Positions 63,153-64,000 of a stretch of 64,000 bases of DNA are shown here, piece after piece. Position 1 is the first letter of the stretch, and each line of letters begins with the position of its first letter. The notes below the pieces were generated by a model, which was not told the origin of the DNA, did no database searches, and worked only from the letters and a program-made list of their open reading frames with translations. Location: contig NZ_FNRV01000001.1 of NCBI RefSeq assembly GCF_900105115.1, positions 3,767,501 through 3,831,500 of the forward strand, read 5' to 3'. Both the position numbers and the translations under genes were made by a program. Origin of the DNA: Pseudomonas mohnii. Lineage in GTDB: Bacteria > Pseudomonadota > Gammaproteobacteria > Pseudomonadales > Pseudomonadaceae.

Positions 63153-64000
63153 TTAAGGTAAGTTGGACCTTTTGAACATTAGTTCATGTTTAAATTCTAT
63201 CAATTCGTTGTTTGTTAATTGGTCTAGGTTTTCGGACCAATAATGATAATGCTGTTTTTCTTCTTCTCTGCTTCTTATTTTTTCTGAGATGCGCGCAACG
63301 TCGTTTTCATTGTGTGAATGTCGCGCATTTTTTATTTCTTTAGTGCGCTTGTATTCCAGCTTGCTTATTGATCTATCTAAAGTCTCGATGCGTGATTGAA
63401 TCAAGTCGTTCAGCTTTTTTTTAATTTTTATATTAAAGCCTGATGCTGGATTGTTAGTTGATATATTTGGTTTTTTTTCAATGCCTGCATTAGCTTCTGC
63501 GCCTTTGGTGGAAGCGCTGTGTTTGGGGTCTGTTAAACTTTGGGCGCCAGCAGGTTGATTGATTGTGGATATGAGCTTTTTACTATTGTGAGCTAGCTGT
63601 GGTCTGGGTATATGAAAGGTCTTATTGTCCTGATTGAGTCTTGTAAAAAAACGGACCCAAAAAGGCGCATGTCCGTTTCGATCCACCAGATTTATCGGAT
63701 CCCCCTCACAATACCCATACGCATTCAACCCCCCCTCCCCAAACGGACTCCAGCTGTCCGGACTGTTAAACCGCATCAACACCGGGTTGAACTGCCGATA
63801 CCCATTGCCCAAATGATAGTGCCCGGTCAACGGGTCAGGCTGTTCGCCATTGAAGCCGCGCAGGCTCAGCAGTCTATCGACCGCCGGATGATGGCCATAA
63901 GGGGAATAAGCAAGGGGATGAGGTCCCGTGGCGTCGAGGGTGTTGAGCACGGAACGTTGCTGATCGGTTGCCAGTAACGTGGCGGTCACGCTTGCTTCGC
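63153..64000 (-). CDS. RHS-core protein with variable C-terminal tip (copy 2, N-terminus outside window)
   Basis: At least 282 residues; the frame is still open at the window end, so the start lies outside. The core LRGFNGEQPDPLTGHYHLGNGYR..FNSPDSWSPFGEGGLNAYGYC matches copy 1 closely, ending at DRNGH. The tip of about 165 residues differs entirely from copy 1: Lys/Asn/Ser-rich, low GC, with a probable coiled coil (LDRSISKLEYKRTKEIKNARHS). No immunity gene follows on this side. Confidence 0.82.
   Translation of the reverse strand, partial: EASVTATLLATDQQRSVLNTLDATGPHPLAYSPYGHHPAVDRLLSLRGFNGEQPDPLTGHYHLGNGYRQFNPVLMRFNSPDSWSPFGEGGLNAYGYCEGDPINLVDRNGHAPFWVRFFTRLNQDNKTFHIPRPQLAHNSKKLISTINQPAGAQSLTDPKHSASTKGAEANAGIEKKPNISTNNPASGFNIKIKKKLNDLIQSRIETLDRSISKLEYKRTKEIKNARHSHNENDVARISEKIRSREEEKQHYHYWSENLDQLTNNELIEFKHELMFKRSNLP
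63696..63809. repeat. Direct repeat, RHS core copy B
   Basis: Partner of the copy at 57909-58022, same orientation, 5.8 kb apart. Confidence 0.85.

Overview
The window reads as chromosomal DNA of a Pseudomonas of the fluorescens/putida type. The coding is dense and GC-rich. Some twenty gene gaps carry REP/REPIN palindromes of the GTGGGAGC..GCTCCCAC and GTAGGAGC..GCTCCTAC families. The order of the choline, betaine, carnitine and sarcosine genes follows, as far as I remember it, the PA5372-PA5421 region of P. aeruginosa, which lies fairly near the replication origin. No rRNA, tRNA, CRISPR array, prophage or insertion sequence was seen.

Layout. 1-9.5 kb: a FUSC-family membrane protein (cut by the window edge), a HI0933-family flavoprotein, the helicase DbpA, an MFS exporter and a TldE-like/TldD-like pair. 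9.7-10.9 kb: a more AT-rich azlCD pair led by a previously unlisted 31-codon ORF. 11-21 kb: choline uptake and oxidation (betA, betB, betI, betT, cbcV, cbcW, cbcX). 21-24 kb: serine dehydratase and the regulator gbdR. 24-31 kb: carnitine and gamma-butyrobetaine catabolism (BBOX-like hydroxylase, thioesterase, lcdH/cdhA, cdhC, caiX, cdhR). 31-32.6 kb: DUF3010 protein, a RelE/XRE toxin-antitoxin pair and an LprI-like protein. 32.8-40.6 kb: dimethylglycine demethylation (M19-like protein, V4R protein, dgcA, dgcB, etfA, etfB). 41.2-42.2 kb: a 929-bp gene-free convergent gap packed with DnaA boxes. 42.2-57.3 kb: gbcA/gbcB, an SDR, threonine aldolase, a TraX-like protein, then glyA-soxBDAG, purU and fdhA. 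57.4-64 kb: two RHS-core proteins flanking a fasciclin/sigma/anti-sigma cluster, a DUF2780 protein, an acyltransferase and a retropepsin-like protein.

Together the central genes form an almost complete route from choline (or carnitine) through glycine betaine, dimethylglycine, sarcosine and glycine to serine and pyruvate. The one-carbon branch is handled by PurU, GlyA and formaldehyde dehydrogenase. Uptake systems and three dedicated regulators (BetI, GbdR, CdhR) are included.

The most unusual features are: the DnaA-box array (five exact same-strand boxes in 579 bp, on degenerate tandem repeats of about 160-182 bp, in a convergent gap); the coupled 31-aa ORF before azlC; an orphan terminator near 24.74 kb suggesting a small RNA; a terminator-like hairpin in the leader of the DUF2780 gene; an M19-family protein in the dimethylglycine operon that lacks most zinc ligands; a three-cysteine FeS motif in DgcA; and two RHS genes whose near-identical cores form direct repeats with unrelated tips.
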